NCBI RefSeq assembly: GCF_003353425.1
Contig: NZ_QRAO01000001.1
Coordinates: 1,240,075-1,304,074 of the forward strand
Direction: 5' to 3'
Source: Marinirhabdus gelatinilytica
GTDB taxonomy: Bacteria; Bacteroidota; Bacteroidia; Flavobacteriales; Flavobacteriaceae
Length of the DNA stretch: 64,000 bases
Position numbers and translations under genes: made by a program. This document shows, one piece after another, positions 8,982-19,059 of this stretch. Position 1 is the stretch's first letter. Each line of letters starts with the position of its first letter. The notes under the pieces were generated by a model. The model saw only the letters and a list, made by a program, of their open reading frames with translations. It did no database searches and was not told the DNA's origin.

Positions 8982-9015
8982 TTGCTCCCACGCTCTTCGC
9001 GTGGTCTGGTAGCAA
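8982..9015 (+). promoter_or_regulatory. Two-step hairpin between rpoA and rplQ
   Basis: An inner stem CCACGC/GCGTGG with a 5-base loop (8988-9004) lies within an outer stem TTGCT/AGCAA (8982-8986 with 9011-9015). No T-run follows, so full termination is unlikely. It may stabilise the upstream mRNA or mark a cleavage site; this is inference. The hairpin ends 18 bases before the rplQ start. Confidence 0.5.
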
Positions 9016-9033
9016 GATGATAAACAAAACGTC

Positions 9034-9510
9034 ATGAGACACGGAAAAAAATTCAACCACTTAGGTAGAAAAACAGCGCATAGAAAATCAATGTTGGCCA
9101 ATATGGCTTGCTCATTGATAGAGCACAAAAGGATTAACACTACAGTTGCAAAGGCAAAAGCGCTTAAGCAGTTTGTAGAGCCTATCATCACAAAGTCTAA
9201 AGAAGATACTACGCACAACCGTCGTATCGCAATGGCAAGATTGCGCCAAAAAGAAGCAGTAGTAGAGCTGTTTAGAGATGTAGCTGTTAAGGTAGCAGAC
9301 CGCCCTGGAGGATACACACGTATCATCAAGTTGGGAAGTCGTGCAGGAGATGCCGCAGATATGGCAATGATTGAGCTGGTTGATTACAATGAGTTGTACA
9401 ACGCAGGAAAAGCAACCAAAAAGAAATCTACACGCCGTAGCCGTCGTGGAGGTGGAAGCAAGGCAGCTGCTCCAGCCAAAACAACCGAAGCTAAAAAAGA
9501 AGAAGAGTAA
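9034..9510 (+). CDS. rplQ: 50S ribosomal protein L17, C-terminally extended
   Basis: A 158-residue L17; the conserved core is about 120 residues and starts [20 protein letters not shown]. The extra tail after residue 125 is rich in Lys, Arg, Ser and Ala ([15 protein letters not shown], then acidic KKEEE). Such tails are common in this phylum. L17 surrounds the exit tunnel. It is the last gene of the operon, followed by a terminator. Confidence 0.98.
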   Translation: MRHGKKFNHLGRKTAHRKSMLANMACSLIEHKRINTTVAKAKALKQFVEPIITKSKEDTTHNRRIAMARLRQKEAVVELFRDVAVKVADRPGGYTRIIKLGSRAGDAADMAMIELVDYNELYNAGKATKKKSTRRSRRGGGSKAAAPAKTTEAKKEEE

Positions 9511-9534
9511 ATGAAAGTTCTTCAATAGATATCG

Positions 9535-9572
9535 AAAAGGGATAAACATTCAATTGTTTGTCCCTTTTTTTT
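9535..9572 (+). terminator. Intrinsic terminator of the ribosomal operon
   Basis: A 12-bp stem (AAGGGATAAACA paired with TGTTTGTCCCTT, one G-T wobble) is followed by eight T. It lies 25 bases after the rplQ stop and closes the operon. Confidence 0.9.
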
Positions 9573-9667
9573 GAACATACGTTTTCTTCGCTGCGCCCTC
9601 TTAATTCGCTCCAAGGAAATGTTCAAAACTTATAAAAACTGAATTTTAATAACAATTGCAATTAGAG

Positions 9668-9675
9668 TATTTTTG
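9668..9675 (+). promoter_or_regulatory. -7 promoter box of carA
   Basis: TATTTTTG fits TAnnTTTG exactly and lies 17 bases before the carA start codon. No convincing -33 TTG was found at 17-22 bases spacing. Confidence 0.55.
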
Positions 9676-9692
9676 CTAAACACTTTGATACA

Positions 9693-10802
9693 ATGAAATA
9701 CCAAACAAGAAAACCCGCCCTTATCTTACTAGCAGATGGAACCATCTTTCACGGCAAGGCCGTGGGAGGAAAGGAAGGCTCAGCCTTTGGAGAAGTTTGT
9801 TTTAACACAGGAATGACGGGCTATCAAGAAATTTTTACGGATCCCTCATATTATGGCCAGCTTATGGTAACCACCAATGCCCACATAGGGAATTACGGTG
9901 TAGCAAGCGACGAGGTGGAAAGTGACAGTATAAAGATAGCAGGACTTATTTGCCGAAACTTTAGCTATAATTACTCAAGGCCTGGCGCCGACGGTTCCTT
10001 AGAAGAGTTCTTGGATAAAAATAATTTGCTTGCCATTAGCGATGTAGACACAAGGGCTTTGGTAAGTTATATTCGTGACAACGGTGCGATGAATGCCGTA
10101 ATCTCTACTGAAGTTGAGAATATTGAAGGTTTAAAAAAACAACTGGCCGATGTTCCAAACATGGAAGGGCTTGAGTTGGCAAGCAAGGTCTCTACCAAGC
10201 AACCTTATTTCTTCGGAAATAAAGATGCAACCTATAAGATTTCAGCATTGGATATCGGAATCAAAAAAAATATACTTCGCAATTTAGCCGAAAGGGATTG
10301 CTACATAAAGGTATTTCCCTACAATGCTTCGTTCGAAGACCTACAAGAGTTTAACCCAGATGGGTATTTTCTCAGCAATGGTCCTGGAGACCCAGAACCA
10401 CTCACCGAGGCCATAGAAACCACTAGAAGGATTACTGAAACGGGCAAGCCTTTCTTCGGAATATGTTTGGGTCACCAAGTACTGGCACTTGCCAATGGTA
10501 TCTCAACCTATAAGATGCACCACGGACACCGAGGAATCAACCACCCGATCCTCAACTTAGTAACCGGAAAAGGTGAGATTACCTCACAAAACCACGGTTT
10601 CGCTATTAATAGAGAGGAAGCAGAGGCAAACAACGATATAGAGATTACCCATTTGCACCTTAACGATGAGACTGCAGCTGGGATAAAAATGAAGAATAAG
10701 CCGGTATTTTCTGTACAATATCACCCAGAAGCCAGCCCAGGGCCCCATGACGCAAGCTATCTTTTTGATGATTTTGTGGCGAATATTAAAAACACCAAAT
10801 AA
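9693..10802 (+). CDS. carA: Carbamoyl-phosphate synthase small (glutaminase) subunit
   Basis: A 369-residue enzyme subunit that hydrolyses glutamine and channels ammonia to CarB for carbamoyl phosphate, used for pyrimidines and arginine. The N-terminal CPSase domain (LADGTIFHGKAVGG, TGMTGYQEIFTDPSY) is followed by a class I glutamine amidotransferase domain. The triad is visible: nucleophile Cys in FFGICLGHQVLA and His/Glu in QYHPEASPG. carB is not adjacent, which is common in this phylum. It stands alone between two terminators. Confidence 0.97.
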   Translation: MKYQTRKPALILLADGTIFHGKAVGGKEGSAFGEVCFNTGMTGYQEIFTDPSYYGQLMVTTNAHIGNYGVASDEVESDSIKIAGLICRNFSYNYSRPGADGSLEEFLDKNNLLAISDVDTRALVSYIRDNGAMNAVISTEVENIEGLKKQLADVPNMEGLELASKVSTKQPYFFGNKDATYKISALDIGIKKNILRNLAERDCYIKVFPYNASFEDLQEFNPDGYFLSNGPGDPEPLTEAIETTRRITETGKPFFGICLGHQVLALANGISTYKMHHGHRGINHPILNLVTGKGEITSQNHGFAINREEAEANNDIEITHLHLNDETAAGIKMKNKPVFSVQYHPEASPGPHDASYLFDDFVANIKNTK

Positions 10803-10813
10803 ATTACGAGTAG

Positions 10814-10848
10814 ACCTTTCGGGTTTCAAAGCCTGAAAGGTTTCTTTT
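10814..10848 (+). terminator. Intrinsic terminator of carA
   Basis: ACCTTTC and TGAAAGGT arms with extra inner GGG/GCC pairing, followed by TTTCTTTT. It begins 11 bases after the carA stop. Confidence 0.8.
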
Positions 10849-10905
10849 AATGAGGTTTCGGCTATCTGCCCGTTCCGCAGGCGGACTCCCAACCAGACAA
10901 TATAA

Positions 10906-12210
<1,305 letters not shown>

Positions 12211-12229
12211 TTTTCAACTTCAGGATACA

Positions 12230-12263
12230 GCCCCTATGGAATTATTTATAGGGGCATTTTTTT
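12230..12263 (+). terminator. Intrinsic terminator of eno
   Basis: A perfect 8-bp stem GCCCCTAT/ATAGGGGC with a 10-base loop and a run of seven T, 20 bases after the eno stop. Confidence 0.92.
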
Positions 12264-12430
12264 GGTGTGGTTTCAAATTTGTGTTTCACCCATTTTAAGG
12301 ATATTTTAACCTACAAACCCCCCAGATTCCTAAAAAAATAGTGGGATATTTTGTAAATTAGCAACTTATTTGCCAGCAAGCCAGTTGGTGTTATTATATT
12401 CAAAAACCTTATTAATACGAAAAGAGATAT

Positions 12431-13717
12431 ATGTCCAAAAAAGCTACACTCCAAATTGATGGTAAATCCTACGACTTCCCATTGATCACTGGAACTGAAA
12501 ATGAAACTGCAATAGATATCAAAACCTTACGCGGAGCCACTGGAGGTGTCACTACCATAGACCCAGGTTACAAAAACACAGGATCTTGCGAGAGTGCGAT
12601 TACCTTTTTAAATGGTGAAGAAGGTATTTTGAGATATCGTGGATATGCAATTGAAGATTTGGCCGACAAAGCAGACTTTTTAGAAGTAGCATATTTGCTG
12701 ATTTTTGGAGAACTTCCTTCAAAAGAGCAACTGGACAAATTCCACAGCGACATAAAAGCACAATCCCACGTAGATGAGGATGTAAAGAAAATTTTGGACG
12801 GTTTTCCAAAATCGGCACATCCTATGGGCGTACTGTCTTCGCTAACAAGTGCCTTGGTGGCGTTTAATCCATCATCGGTAAATGTAGATAGCGAGGAAGA
12901 TATGTACAACGCCATTGTAAGGTTGATGGCAAAATTTCCAGTATTAACCGCTTGGGCTTACCGTAAGCGAGTAGGACTACCTTTAGACTATGGCGATGAT
13001 AACTTGGGGTATGTAGATAACTTTGTGAAAATGATGTTTAAAAAACCTAGTGGGGAATATACACCAAACAAGGTAATTGTAGATGCACTGGACAAGTTAT
13101 TGATTTTACATGCAGACCATGAACAAAACTGTTCTACCTCTACGGTACGGATGGTAGGTTCTTCACATGCAGGGTTGTTTGTTTCTATTTCAGCTGGTAT
13201 TGCAGCTCTTTGGGGCCCTCTTCATGGAGGAGCCAACCAAGCAGTTATCGAAATGCTGGAAGCTATTAAGGAAGATGGTGGCGATACGCACAAGTTTATG
13301 CAAAAAGCCAAGGACAAGCAGGATCCTTTCCGTTTAATGGGCTTTGGACATAGGGTGTATAAAAACTTTGATCCTCGAGCCAAAATCATTAAAAAATCTG
13401 CTGATGATGTGCTAGACGCACTTGGTGTTGAAGACCCTGTACTCGATATTGCAAAAGGACTGGAAAAAGAAGCTTTGGAAGACAATTATTTTGTGGACAG
13501 GAAATTATACCCGAATGTAGATTTTTACTCAGGTATCATTTACAGAGCAATGGGCATCCCTGTTGAAATGTTCACGCCAATGTTCGCATTAGGTCGTTTG
13601 CCTGGTTGGATTGCACAATGGAGAGAGATGCGACTTAGAAAAGAACCTATTGGTCGTCCAAGACAGGTATATATTGGTGAAAACCATAGAGAATTTAAAT
13701 CATTGGACAAGAGATAG
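12431..13717 (+). CDS. gltA: Citrate synthase
   Basis: A 428-residue type II (bacterial hexameric) citrate synthase that condenses acetyl-CoA and oxaloacetate. Conserved active-site segments are LHADHEQNCSTSTVRMVGSS, WGPLHGGANQAV and MGFGHRVYKNFDPRAK, which hold the catalytic His and substrate Arg. The N-terminal extension (YDFPLITGTENE) is typical of this class. The preceding gap of 167 bases has only a near match to the -7 box (TATTTTG, one base short). A terminator follows. Confidence 0.98.
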   Translation: MSKKATLQIDGKSYDFPLITGTENETAIDIKTLRGATGGVTTIDPGYKNTGSCESAITFLNGEEGILRYRGYAIEDLADKADFLEVAYLLIFGELPSKEQLDKFHSDIKAQSHVDEDVKKILDGFPKSAHPMGVLSSLTSALVAFNPSSVNVDSEEDMYNAIVRLMAKFPVLTAWAYRKRVGLPLDYGDDNLGYVDNFVKMMFKKPSGEYTPNKVIVDALDKLLILHADHEQNCSTSTVRMVGSSHAGLFVSISAGIAALWGPLHGGANQAVIEMLEAIKEDGGDTHKFMQKAKDKQDPFRLMGFGHRVYKNFDPRAKIIKKSADDVLDALGVEDPVLDIAKGLEKEALEDNYFVDRKLYPNVDFYSGIIYRAMGIPVEMFTPMFALGRLPGWIAQWREMRLRKEPIGRPRQVYIGENHREFKSLDKR

Positions 13718-13738
13718 AACTTATATGGAAAGTTCAGG

Positions 13739-13768
13739 AAAGCACTTCAGAAATGGGGTGCTTTTTTT
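13739..13768 (+). terminator. Intrinsic terminator of gltA
   Basis: Stem AAGCACTTC/GGGGTGCTT (two G-T wobbles) with a 6-base loop and seven T. Its last T belongs to the -7 promoter box of the next gene, so termination and the next initiation overlap physically. Confidence 0.85.
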
Positions 13769-13775
13769 ATATTTG
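13768..13775 (+). promoter_or_regulatory. -7 promoter box, predicted leaderless start
   Basis: TATATTTG matches TAnnTTTG and ends 6 bases before the ATG at 13782, which would give an mRNA with almost no 5' leader. Confidence 0.55.
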
Positions 13776-13781
13776 AGAACT

Positions 13782-14696
13782 ATGATCAAACTAAACGTCA
13801 CAGACGAATTTTCACCATTAAAATCAGTTGTTCTTGGTACTGCAAAAAGTAATGGGGCAACACCAGCGCTTAAAGATGCCTACGATCCAAAATCTGCAGA
13901 ACATATAAAAGCAGGAACCTATCCTCTGGAAAAGGATATGGTGTCAGAAATGGAAGCTGTTGCTACCGTTTTTGAAAAATATGGAGTTACGGTGTATAGA
14001 CCTACCGTAATTGAGGACTACAACCAAATATTTACAAGAGACATAGCTTTTGTAATCGATGATAAGATTGTAATCTCAAATATGCTGGAGGACCGTGCAC
14101 AAGAAATAAATGCTATAGCGCATGTACTGGACCAGATACCCCAAGAGAAAATTGTTAGGCTGTCCTCCTATGCCAAGATTGAAGGTGGGGATGTAATGCC
14201 TTTTGGCAATTATATATTGGTGGGAACCTGCAGGGTAGATCATTTCAACAATTACGTTACGGCCCGTACCAATGCCGATGGGGTAAGTAATTTACAGGAA
14301 TTCTTTCCGCACAAGGAAGTAAAATCCTTTGCATTGAAAAAATCGAATTACGATCCTCGGGAAAATGCACTCCATTTAGATTGTTGCTTTCAGCCATTGG
14401 GGCAGGGTAAATGTATTATCCATAAGGAAGGTTTTGAGTTTGAAACCGAATATCAATGGCTCGTGGACCAGTTTGGAGAAGAAAACTGTTTCCATATCAC
14501 TAAAGAGGAAATGTATAAAATGTACAGTAATGTATTTTCAATAGCCGATGGTGTTGTAATTTCTGAACAAAAGTTCGACAGATTGAACGATTGGTTACGA
14601 AAAAACAATTTTACCGTAGAAACAGTGCCCTATGCCGAAATTGCCAAACAAGAGGGACTTCTGCGGTGCTCTACAATGCCCTTGCAAAGAGCCTAA
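13782..14696 (+). CDS. Dimethylargininase / arginine deiminase-related pentein hydrolase
   Basis: A 304-residue protein of the amidinotransferase (pentein) superfamily. These enzymes attack a guanidino carbon through a Cys; relatives hydrolyse methylarginine or arginine or transfer the amidino group. Likely catalytic residues are Asp in NQIFTRDIAFV, His in ENALHLDCCF and Cys near the C-terminus in LLRCSTMPL. The ATG at 13782 is chosen over an upstream in-frame start because it follows the gltA terminator and a -7 box. The substrate cannot be told from sequence. A CtlX homologue lies 0.9 kb downstream. Confidence 0.85.
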   Translation: MIKLNVTDEFSPLKSVVLGTAKSNGATPALKDAYDPKSAEHIKAGTYPLEKDMVSEMEAVATVFEKYGVTVYRPTVIEDYNQIFTRDIAFVIDDKIVISNMLEDRAQEINAIAHVLDQIPQEKIVRLSSYAKIEGGDVMPFGNYILVGTCRVDHFNNYVTARTNADGVSNLQEFFPHKEVKSFALKKSNYDPRENALHLDCCFQPLGQGKCIIHKEGFEFETEYQWLVDQFGEENCFHITKEEMYKMYSNVFSIADGVVISEQKFDRLNDWLRKNNFTVETVPYAEIAKQEGLLRCSTMPLQRA

Positions 14697-14728
14697 AACT
14701 AAAGAGGGCTTCATTGCGTACATATTTT

Positions 14729-15529
14729 ATGAGCCCAAAATTCTTTACAATTCTAGTCTGTTCCTTTCCCTTTTTTGCTAACGCACAAGGCAAAATAGAT
14801 GGTTTTTACCGAGGGGACAACAACGCCTCGGTTGTATTGGGTGTTGGCTTTGAAGATTCAAAAAAATATATGGCAGGTTCAAATACGCTTGACCTGGAAC
14901 GTAGTGTTTATTACGTTTCTCTCTTTACGGCCTACGGAATCACAGAAAACCTGGACATAAACCTGCAACTGCCCTATATTTCTAGTAACAAGGAAAATAA
15001 TTTCCAGGATATTTCGGTCTTCCTAAAGTATAGATTTCTTAGTATTAAGTCCGAGGCGGGTATTTTTGAATTGAGCAGTGGGGTGGGCTTTTCAACACCT
15101 ATTTCAAAATACAACATTGGCGGCCTTAACGATATTGGCCAGCGGGCGACTGTTTTGGAAACTAGGGGAATGGTGCATTATAGCGCTACCAGTGCTTGGT
15201 TCGCAACCTTACAGAGTGGTTTTTCCCTTAAGTTGGAAGAAGTTCCCAATAGTATTCCTGCTACCCTAAAAATAGGTAGAGCAACATCAAACTGGTATTA
15301 CGATCTATTTTACGATTTTCAGCACTCTTTTGGCGGTATAGATTACCGAGGAACACCCTCCCCACAGAACTTTAGGGAGTTTGGCGTTGATTTCCATAAA
15401 GCTGGAGGTACTTTCTATAAACCGTTTACCCCAAAATTTGGTGTATACGTTTCATTTTCATATACTTTCAGCGGAAGAAATACCTTTTTAGGAGCAGCGT
15501 ATGGTCTGGGAGGTAGTTATACTTTTTGA
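14729..15529 (+). CDS. Predicted outer-membrane beta-barrel protein, unknown function
   Basis: A 266-residue protein with a signal peptide (MSPKFFTILVCSFPFFANAQ, cleavage likely after ANA) and alternating hydrophobic/polar strands. It ends in the aromatic residue of GGSYTF, as outer-membrane barrels do. No motif lets me name a family with confidence. The ATG at 14729 is preferred over longer in-frame starts that overlap the previous gene, because it places the signal peptide at the N-terminus. It lies 32 bases after the pentein gene and may be cotranscribed with it. Confidence 0.75.
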   Translation: MSPKFFTILVCSFPFFANAQGKIDGFYRGDNNASVVLGVGFEDSKKYMAGSNTLDLERSVYYVSLFTAYGITENLDINLQLPYISSNKENNFQDISVFLKYRFLSIKSEAGIFELSSGVGFSTPISKYNIGGLNDIGQRATVLETRGMVHYSATSAWFATLQSGFSLKLEEVPNSIPATLKIGRATSNWYYDLFYDFQHSFGGIDYRGTPSPQNFREFGVDFHKAGGTFYKPFTPKFGVYVSFSYTFSGRNTFLGAAYGLGGSYTF

Positions 15530-15577
15530 GACTAAATTATTTAGTACCCCACAGGTTTTTTTAACCTACTATTTGTT

Positions 15578-15585
15578 TAATTTTG
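15578..15585 (+). promoter_or_regulatory. -7 promoter box of ctlX
   Basis: TAATTTTG matches TAnnTTTG, 31 bases before the ctlX start codon. A small AGGTT/AACCT hairpin lies just upstream (about 15553-15567) and may end the previous transcript. Confidence 0.55.
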
Positions 15586-15616
15586 CGTTCCCAATTTAAC
15601 TTCTTGAAATAATTAC

Positions 15617-16552
15617 ATGCAACAAATCACCAATACCATATTAATGATACGCCCTGTGGCCTTCCGTATGAACGAAGAGACCGCAGTAAATAATTATTTT
15701 CAAGAAGATATCGACGCCAAAAACTTTGATATCAATACAAAAGCACAGGCAGAATTTGATGGTTTTGTAGCTAAGTTGAGAGCAGTAGGGGTCCAGGTAA
15801 TTGTAGAGCACGATGACCTTAAGATGGACACTCCAGATTCAATTTTTCCAAATAACTGGGTAAGTTTTCATGAGAATGGTACCGTAGGACTTTATCCTAT
15901 GTTTGCTGAGAATAGACGCCGTGAACGTAGGGAAGAAATTATGACCCGCCTAGAGAGCGAAGGGTTTCATATTGAAAGTTTTATGGACTATACCCCCGCG
16001 GAAGAAGAAGGAGTTTTTTTGGAGGGTACAGGCAGTTTGTTGCTGGACCGTGTAAACAAGATAGCCTACTGTGCACTCTCGCCAAGGGCCGATGAAGAAC
16101 TCTTTATAGAATTTTGTGAGGACTTTGAATATACACCTATAGTTTTCACGGCAAACCAAACAGTAGATGGGAAGCGAATGCCCATTTACCACACCAACGT
16201 GATGATGGCCCTCGCCGAAGAATTTGCCGTAATCTGCTTGGACAGTATAGATAACCCCAAAGAAAAAAAACAAGTAATCTCTGCTCTACGACAATCCAAT
16301 AAAGAGGTTGTGAACATCACAGAAGCACAAATGCATCAATTTGCAGGCAATATGCTACAGGTACGTGGGGCGGAAGATAAAAAGTACTTGGTAATGAGCC
16401 TGGCTGCCCATAAGAGCCTCTCCAAAGGCCAAATTACCCAAATAGAAAAGCATTGCGAAATAGTAAGTAGTGATCTTCATACTATTGAAACATGTGGCGG
16501 TGGAAGCGCTCGCTGTATGATGGCAGAGGTATTTTTGCCTAAAAAGGAGTAA
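15617..16552 (+). CDS. ctlX: Citrulline utilization hydrolase CtlX
   Basis: A 311-residue pentein-fold protein that matches the CtlX family, which is reported to hydrolyse citrulline to ornithine in Francisella and is common in Bacteroidota. It starts with the family-like IRPVAFRMNEETAVNNYFQ. Likely active-site elements are IFPNNWVSFH, the His in IYHTNVMMAL and the Cys in GGGSARCMMAEVF. It has its own promoter box. It is convergent with the SDR gene, 35 bases apart with no clear hairpin between. Confidence 0.88.
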   Translation: MQQITNTILMIRPVAFRMNEETAVNNYFQEDIDAKNFDINTKAQAEFDGFVAKLRAVGVQVIVEHDDLKMDTPDSIFPNNWVSFHENGTVGLYPMFAENRRRERREEIMTRLESEGFHIESFMDYTPAEEEGVFLEGTGSLLLDRVNKIAYCALSPRADEELFIEFCEDFEYTPIVFTANQTVDGKRMPIYHTNVMMALAEEFAVICLDSIDNPKEKKQVISALRQSNKEVVNITEAQMHQFAGNMLQVRGAEDKKYLVMSLAAHKSLSKGQITQIEKHCEIVSSDLHTIETCGGGSARCMMAEVFLPKKE

Positions 16553-16587
16553 AAATTTGGTTACTCCTAAACCGCTCGAAGTAAATT

Positions 16588-18030
16588 TTATTCTTCTATT
16601 TCATAGGTGCTCTCTGCAATCCTATTGATCATCCCTGCAAAAATGAAATAATGGAAAGGTAACATGGTATACCAGTACAGCCTTCCTGTTAAACCACGTG
16701 GTCGGAATGTAGCTGTTTGGTGTAGCACATTGTTTGCGTCAATTTCAAATTCAAGCCAAGCTTCTCCAGGGACCCGCATTTCAGCAAATAGCAATAGCCT
16801 TTTTTCATTTTTATCGGCCAGGATCACACGCCAAAAATCAAGGCTGTCACCCTCATAGATTTTATTTGGGTGCGTGCGGCCGCGGCGCAGACCAACACCA
16901 CCAAAAAGTTTATCCAGATAACCTCTTATTTTCCAAAGCCAGTTTCCGTAGTACCAGCCTCTATTACCACCTATGCTCCAGATATTTTCCAGTGCTTTCT
17001 CTGGGTTTTTTAATTGCACTGTCTGTTTGTCCTTTAAGCACCCTTGGTCCGGAACTTCTACATATTTTTTCAGTTCTTTTTTAAAACGCCCGCTCACCAT
17101 ACTGTCCTTCCAACTTGAAACTACTTGGTTCTGCTTAATTTTTTTGAAAGCCAGATCTATGGCTTTTGTATAGCTAACAGGTTGAATGTCCAGCATTTCT
17201 TGAAGTCTGGTATCTTTTGAGATTACTTCAACACGCATGCTGTCAACAAGGTTCAATGCCAGTTTGTATGAGGTTGAGGTTACAAAATACAACCAATAAG
17301 AGGATAACTTGGGCGACATAAATGGTACATCTATAATAGCAATACTCAAGTTTCGGCACTTGGCATAGCCCAACATCATTTCTTTATAAGAGAGGATATC
17401 TGGACCACCTATATCAAAACTTTCGCCGTAGGCTTTCTCATTCCCTAGGACACCCGTTAAATAACCCAACACATCTCTTATGGCAATGGGTTGGCAACGG
17501 GTCTTCACCCATTTGGGCGTAATCATTACAGGTAACTTTTCGCATAAGTCCCTTATAATTTCAAAAGAAGCACTACCGCTCCCCACTATAATTGCCGCTC
17601 GTAAAACGGTTAGCTGGGCATTGCCACTCCTAAGGGTTTCCTCTACGTTTTTTCTAGAGCGAAGGTGTTTGCTCAGGTTTTTTTCATTGGCAATACCGCC
17701 TAGATAGATCACTTGCTTGTACTGGGTATGCTGTAAATAGGTGTTGAAATTTTTTGCAGATTGCTCCTCTTTTTCGTCAAAATCATCGGTGGAGGCAGAC
17801 ATGGAGTGTATTAAATAATAGGCTGCATCAATATCTTTTGGAAGCTTATTGGGTTCTACTTCTTCAAGAAAGTCAATTTCAACAATCTCAATTTTCTGTT
17901 TTAAATCTTCAGCAATTGATAGTCTGTTGGCGTTGCGAACCGAACACACAACTTGGTGCCCCTCTTCTAAGAGCAAAGGCAATAAACGCATCCCAATATA
18001 ACCGTTGGCCCCGGTGAGTAAAATCTTCAA
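16588..18030 (-). CDS. SDR family oxidoreductase with C-terminal DUF2867 domain
   Basis: A 480-residue two-domain protein. The N-terminal half is an extended short-chain dehydrogenase/reductase (NmrA/atypical type) with the dinucleotide motif LLTGANGYIGMRLL right at the start and AYYLIHSMSA further on. The C-terminal part from about residue 335 (ENIWSIGGNRGWYYGNWLW, PRGLTGRLYWYTMLPFH) matches DUF2867. There is no ATG: a TTG at 18030 gives the canonical start MKILLTGANG, while another TTG at 18072 would add 14 unlikely residues. Substrate unknown. Confidence 0.85.
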   Translation of the reverse strand: MKILLTGANGYIGMRLLPLLLEEGHQVVCSVRNANRLSIAEDLKQKIEIVEIDFLEEVEPNKLPKDIDAAYYLIHSMSASTDDFDEKEEQSAKNFNTYLQHTQYKQVIYLGGIANEKNLSKHLRSRKNVEETLRSGNAQLTVLRAAIIVGSGSASFEIIRDLCEKLPVMITPKWVKTRCQPIAIRDVLGYLTGVLGNEKAYGESFDIGGPDILSYKEMMLGYAKCRNLSIAIIDVPFMSPKLSSYWLYFVTSTSYKLALNLVDSMRVEVISKDTRLQEMLDIQPVSYTKAIDLAFKKIKQNQVVSSWKDSMVSGRFKKELKKYVEVPDQGCLKDKQTVQLKNPEKALENIWSIGGNRGWYYGNWLWKIRGYLDKLFGGVGLRRGRTHPNKIYEGDSLDFWRVILADKNEKRLLLFAEMRVPGEAWLEFEIDANNVLHQTATFRPRGLTGRLYWYTMLPFHYFIFAGMINRIAESTYEIEE

Positions 18031-18137
18031 AACCTGTATTTTGTTTAAAGATAAGTTGTATTTCCTGAACAAAGATGGACTTTATCAAAACTTTAAAAAC
18101 AGTGGCTAGCTAAGTTTACTATCTTTATAAAAAATAT

Positions 18138-18347
18138 ATGGATATGAAAATCTTGAAAACTGTATTAATCGTTGTAGGTGTGGTGCTTATAGGTTTTGGT
18201 CTCTACAACGCCTTTGTGCCTCAAGAAGTGCTTGATGTTGGCCCTTTGGAGGTTTCAGCAAAAGAAGGCTTGAGTAACCAAACATTGGGAATGATAGGCC
18301 TTGGGGTGTTGGCACTGGTAGCGGGTGCTTTTATGAGGAAACGATAG
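18138..18347 (+). CDS. Small membrane protein, two predicted helices
   Basis: A 69-residue protein with two hydrophobic segments (about residues 6-25 and 48-64) and a basic end MRKR. The middle GPLEVSAKEGLSNQTLG is polar. No function can be given. A near-promoter box TATCTTTA lies 9 bases before the start; ATG at 18138 or at 18144 are both possible. Confidence 0.65.
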   Translation: MDMKILKTVLIVVGVVLIGFGLYNAFVPQEVLDVGPLEVSAKEGLSNQTLGMIGLGVLALVAGAFMRKR

Positions 18348-18351
18348 TTGT

Positions 18352-18594
18352 TTATTTAAGTCGTTTTTTGATATCCATTCTCTGATGTAAAATGCCAACG
18401 ATTTCAATAATTTCATTTTCGACCTTTCTGTAAAAAATCGGGTGCGATTTGATTTTTGTCACTCGATAGTTTTTTCGAGTTTGTTCTGCAGATTTCCCCA
18501 TCAAATAGTTATTCGCTATATATTCAAACTCTCCAATTATTAAGTTGTAATAACTGTAGGCTTGTTATTTAGACCATTTATGAAAAGTATACAC
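18352..18594 (-). pseudogene. Decayed ParE/RelE-family toxin
   Basis: Read on the minus strand this stretch gives VYTFHKWSK, a TAA stop (18565-18567), then QAYSYYNLIIGEFEYIANN, YRVTKIKSHPIFYRKVEN and the typical end VGILHQRMDIKKRLK. The order AxxYY, G, RxxRVGxHxIFYR-like and ILHQRMD is that of the ParE/RelE toxin family. The N-terminal 10-20 codons are missing, an in-frame stop interrupts the rest, and no antitoxin gene is present. It was found by direct translation of a gap of 271 bases. Confidence 0.8.
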
Positions 18595-18618
18595 CTAAAT
18601 ATCATTTGTCTGACCCCC

Positions 18619-19050
18619 TTACAAATCTTCTAATCGTGTTGGAGTGGCTTCAGCTTTTGCCGCAAGCACTTTGGCCATAAAACTATGGGTAGCCTTATCT
18701 TTTGGTTTGGCCTCAATTTTTATAAAATAAGTATCCTTGTAAATACTGTATTCTTCCGCTTTTCCTTTGTAAAGTGTCAATTTATAATACGGAATGATAA
18801 GCGCATAACTTTCCAGTAAACTCCTGAATCCTACAATAATGCCCTTGGGGCGCATCTCTATATTACATTGGTTGCGGTTGCTATCCAGGTTCAAGAGGTT
18901 CTCTATCTCAATACTTGCTTGGGTAATAATCAATTTTGAGGAACCTATACCGCGCATCTTTATCCGGGTAGCCAAGGGGAATGGTTTACCTAGTTCTTGG
19001 TCAATCTTCCTTGCGATTGCTTTGTTGTTATAAGATACGTTTTGTAGCAC
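18619..19050 (-). CDS. Conserved hypothetical protein, partner of DUF2652
   Basis: A 143-residue protein rich in Lys/Arg with a segment MRGIGSSKLIITQASIEIENL and a C-terminal ATPTRLEDL. I do not recognise a domain. No ATG is available at a sensible place; GTG at 19050 is the likely start. The reading frame is the same as that of the gene upstream, with one TAA and three codons between them, so it may once have been, or be in relatives, the C-terminal half of one protein. No signal peptide. Confidence 0.65.
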   Translation of the reverse strand: MLQNVSYNNKAIARKIDQELGKPFPLATRIKMRGIGSSKLIITQASIEIENLLNLDSNRNQCNIEMRPKGIIVGFRSLLESYALIIPYYKLTLYKGKAEEYSIYKDTYFIKIEAKPKDKATHSFMAKVLAAKAEATPTRLEDL

Positions 19051-19059
19051 GGGCCAGTT

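Noticed and set aside
13611..13781. Longer N-terminus for the pentein hydrolase
   Set aside because: It would overlap gltA by over 100 bases and run through the gltA terminator; the ATG at 13782 follows a promoter box.
14591..14728. Longer N-terminus for the outer-membrane protein
   Set aside because: It overlaps the previous gene and would bury the signal peptide.
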